Origin: CAYFJO01 sp964343305
Lineage (GTDB): Bacteria > Planctomycetota > Planctomycetia > Pirellulales > Pirellulaceae
DNA: 25,957 nt
NCBI GenBank assembly: GCA_964343305.1
Contig: CAYFJO010000124.1
Coordinates: 1 to 25,957, forward strand
Reading direction: 5' to 3'
Shown here: piece by piece, positions 24,118 through 25,957 of the stretch
Position numbering within the stretch: position 1 is the stretch's first letter
How the letters are laid out: each line of letters opens with the position of its first letter
Translations under genes and position numbers: made by a program
Notes under the pieces: generated by a model
Told to the model about the DNA's origin: nothing
Databases searched by the model: none
What the model saw: only the letters and a program-made list of their open reading frames with translations

Positions 24118-25662
24118 ATGAAAACGCAATTGCTTTCCATTGCCTGCTTGCTTCTGGCGGCGATGTCCGTTGATGCCGCCGAACGGCCCAACATCATCCT
24201 CATCTTCGCGGACGATCTTGGGTACGGCGATGTCGGATGCTTTAACAAGGAGTGTCCATTCAAGACGCCGAACTTGGATCGAATGGCCGCCGAAGGAGCA
24301 AGGCTCACGAGTTTCTATGTACCGACTCCCTACTGTGCTCCATCTCGCGGAACGATTCTGACGGGGCGCTATCCGTTTCGCCATTCCGTGGTTAGAAATC
24401 CGTCACCTGATGCAGGGCAATCCAACTTCGGTCTGCCGCAGTCAGAAGTCACCATCGCTGAACTGCTGAAGACGGCGGGATATGCCACGGCCGCTTACGG
24501 CAAATGGCATCTCGGACACAAGCGTCAGTGGCTGCCGCGAACGCAAGGCTTCGATGAGTATTTTGGCATCCTCTACTCGAACGACATGTTTCCGGTTCAG
24601 TTAATACGAGATGAAACGGTGGCCGAATATCCGGTCGTGCAGGCGTCGCTTACCGAACGTTATACCCAGCACGCGCTGAGGTTCATTGAGCGGAACAAGG
24701 ATCAACCGTTTTTCATTTACCTGCCTCATGCCATGCCACACAAACCGCTGGCAGCGTCTGACAATTTCTACACGCCGGAAACGCGGGGCGACCTTTACGC
24801 CGATGTGATTGCCGAATTGGACGCGTCAATCGGAAAGGTACTCGACAAAGTAAAACAATTGTCCCTGGATAAGAAAACACTCGTCATCTTCACTTCCGAC
24901 AACGGTCCTTGGTATGGCGGTTCGACGGGTGGTTTGCGAGGGATGAAGGGCAAGACATGGGAAGGCGGTCTGCGCGTACCGATGATCGCTCGAATGCCGG
25001 GCGTCATTCCCAGTGGTATCGCGAGCGACGCACCCGCGGCAACAATCGACATCTTGCCGACAATCTGCCAACTCGCTGGCGTGGCGCAACCAGACGATCG
25101 AGTCATCGATGGTCGTGACATGATGCCCCAACTGAAGGACGCCGATGCGCCCAGTCCGCACGACGCTATTTTCGGCATGCAGGGCAGTTCGCTTGCCACG
25201 ATTCGTTCAGGCAAATGGAAACTCCATGTCCGTAGTCCGGGACCGCTGCGTTTTAGCAACCTCTCACCTGACGAATTAGCCAGTTGGATCGACCCACGCG
25301 GACCGGACGGCGTGACGTTACTTGCGCCCTACGAGCAACCGAAACCAACACAGCATCCAGGTCTCACCACCGGTGACAAACCAAAAGGAATGATGTTGTT
25401 TGATCTCGACGCGGATCGTGGCGAACAACACGACCTCGCCGAACGACATCCGGATGTTGTCAAACGACTGCTGACAATGTTTGAAAAAACGAACTCGCAA
25501 GTCCCCGAGTTTCCAACGCCAAAGTCAGACTATTTGTTCAAACCGCCTGCGAAAGACCAACGTCGACAACTCATGCGTTTGATTGGCGGCGAGTTACGTT
25601 ACGACCGCATCCCGATGTCACAACAGCACCTGATCGAGAAACCGACTGACGACAACAAATAG
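24118..25662 (+). CDS. Secreted type I sulfatase, signature C-A-P-S-R
   Basis: This 514-aa arylsulfatase-family enzyme starts at ATG 24118, with only a weak GAGA Shine-Dalgarno. The signal peptide ends near V-D-A-A. The metal site is I-I-F-A-D-D-L-G-Y, the signature C-A-P-S-R is at residues 73-77 (canonical, Cys73 formylglycine), with G-K-W-H-L-G and F-T-S-D-N-G-P-W. The C-terminal D-L-D-A-D-R-G-E-Q-H-D-L-A and final helix are complete, and a ~30-residue basic tail extends past the usual end. All catalytic positions look intact. Divergent from the C-S-A-S-R sulfatase. Confidence 0.9.
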   Translation: MKTQLLSIACLLLAAMSVDAAERPNIILIFADDLGYGDVGCFNKECPFKTPNLDRMAAEGARLTSFYVPTPYCAPSRGTILTGRYPFRHSVVRNPSPDAGQSNFGLPQSEVTIAELLKTAGYATAAYGKWHLGHKRQWLPRTQGFDEYFGILYSNDMFPVQLIRDETVAEYPVVQASLTERYTQHALRFIERNKDQPFFIYLPHAMPHKPLAASDNFYTPETRGDLYADVIAELDASIGKVLDKVKQLSLDKKTLVIFTSDNGPWYGGSTGGLRGMKGKTWEGGLRVPMIARMPGVIPSGIASDAPAATIDILPTICQLAGVAQPDDRVIDGRDMMPQLKDADAPSPHDAIFGMQGSSLATIRSGKWKLHVRSPGPLRFSNLSPDELASWIDPRGPDGVTLLAPYEQPKPTQHPGLTTGDKPKGMMLFDLDADRGEQHDLAERHPDVVKRLLTMFEKTNSQVPEFPTPKSDYLFKPPAKDQRRQLMRLIGGELRYDRIPMSQQHLIEKPTDDNK

Positions 25663-25708
25663 GCACGACTTTTGTATCGAGCAAGTCATGCATATACACA
25701 CTCGAGCG

Positions 25709-25905
25709 TTAAGAATTGACCTGCTCAATCATGCCGACAGCCTGCGGTAGTGCTTGGTCGAGATTCATCCAGTAGTTTTCCAAGCATGTTCTTTCGGCGA
25801 TCCCGGCGTAAGGACACGCCCACATGAGCCCGCTGGTCTGTGCCATTTTCGCTCTTTGGTCGTGAGCACCTATGCGCGCAACAATGAAACCCCAGCTCGC
25901 ATCGG
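25709..25905 (-). other. Possible 3' exon / short open frame next to the intron end
   Basis: A minus-strand frame runs without stop from the window edge region to TAA near 25709 and spells about 65 ordinary-looking residues after the presumed intron boundary (V-A-R-I-G-A-H-D-Q-R, L-M-W-A-C-P-Y-A-G-I). I do not recognise it. It could be the tail of a gene interrupted by the intron, or chance. Confidence 0.25.
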
Positions 25906-25957
25906 GCCAGGTGGCCCTGGGTGATTGCTCACCCAGGGCTCCCACAGACCCGTACGT
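25906..25957 (-). ncRNA. 3' end of a group II intron (partial domain V and domain VI), truncated by window edge
   Basis: Read on the minus strand from the edge, ACGTACGGGTCTGTGGGAGC matches the usual 3' strand of a bacterial group II intron domain V and the V-VI linker. A perfect 10-bp hairpin with a GCAA tetraloop follows (25915-25938: CCCTGGGTGA / TCACCCAGGG), as in domain VI, and then CCACCT. In that last stretch the A at 25912 is positioned like the branch-point bulge, with CCT pairing to GGG. The intron 3' boundary would be near 25906. The reverse-transcriptase ORF, if any, lies beyond the window. A simple rho-independent-like hairpin is the main alternative, but the flanking TACGGGTCTGTG favours the intron. 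Confidence 0.55.

Overview
This 26-kb window looks like a chromosomal segment of a planctomycete, probably close to Rhodopirellula/Pirellulaceae. No marker gene proves that. The inference rests on four formylglycine-type sulfatases plus a sulfatase remnant, secreted FG-GAP/VCBS proteins, an SHD1-DUF4838 protein, a secreted kelch-like protein, ThuA-like debris, frequent GTG starts and mid-range GC. No rRNA, tRNA, CRISPR array or intact transposase was recognised.

Region 1 (about 282-5940, all plus) is a redox block. A GlpA-like flavoprotein with a C-terminal [2Fe-2S] domain, a GlpB-like pyridine-nucleotide-disulfide-type flavoprotein and a small cysteine-rich DUF1667 protein form a tight set, as in some anaerobic glycerol-3-phosphate dehydrogenase loci. 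A 70-bp palindromic REP/MITE-like element follows. Then come two ATGA-overlapped genes for an NfnA/NfnB-type (ferredoxin-NADP reductase/GltA-like) flavin enzyme. The block suggests that electrons from a hydroxy-acid or polyol-phosphate substrate are exchanged with the NAD(P)H and ferredoxin pools.

Region 2 (about 5950-7385) holds an orphan hypothetical gene on the minus strand and roughly 600 bp of decayed genes: one fragment broken by an in-frame TGA and a frameshifted ThuA-like C-terminus.

Region 3 (about 7386-18383) carries large exported proteins. A 77-aa exported protein is translationally coupled to a kelch-like protein (minus). They are divergent from an FG-GAP/UnbV-like protein, which is followed by an alpha/beta-hydrolase (plus). 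A 1135-aa protein with a zinc metallo-beta-lactamase core between a WD40-like propeller and an FG-GAP propeller (minus) is divergent from an SHD1-DUF4838 protein (plus).

Region 4 (about 18479-25662) is a sulfatase island. It has four full-length sulfatases with four different active-site signatures (C-Q-P-C-R, C-T-P-S-R, C-S-A-S-R, C-A-P-S-R), a 45-codon sulfatase tail overlapping the first of them, and a Tat-exported metallophosphoesterase. With the hydrolase and DUF4838 protein, this points to periplasmic degradation of a sulfated polysaccharide or glycosaminoglycan. No glycoside hydrolase, transporter, sulfatase-maturating enzyme or regulator lies inside the window.

Region 5 (right edge, minus) looks like the 3' end of a group II intron: the domain V 3' strand and a GCAA-capped domain VI hairpin, running out of the window.
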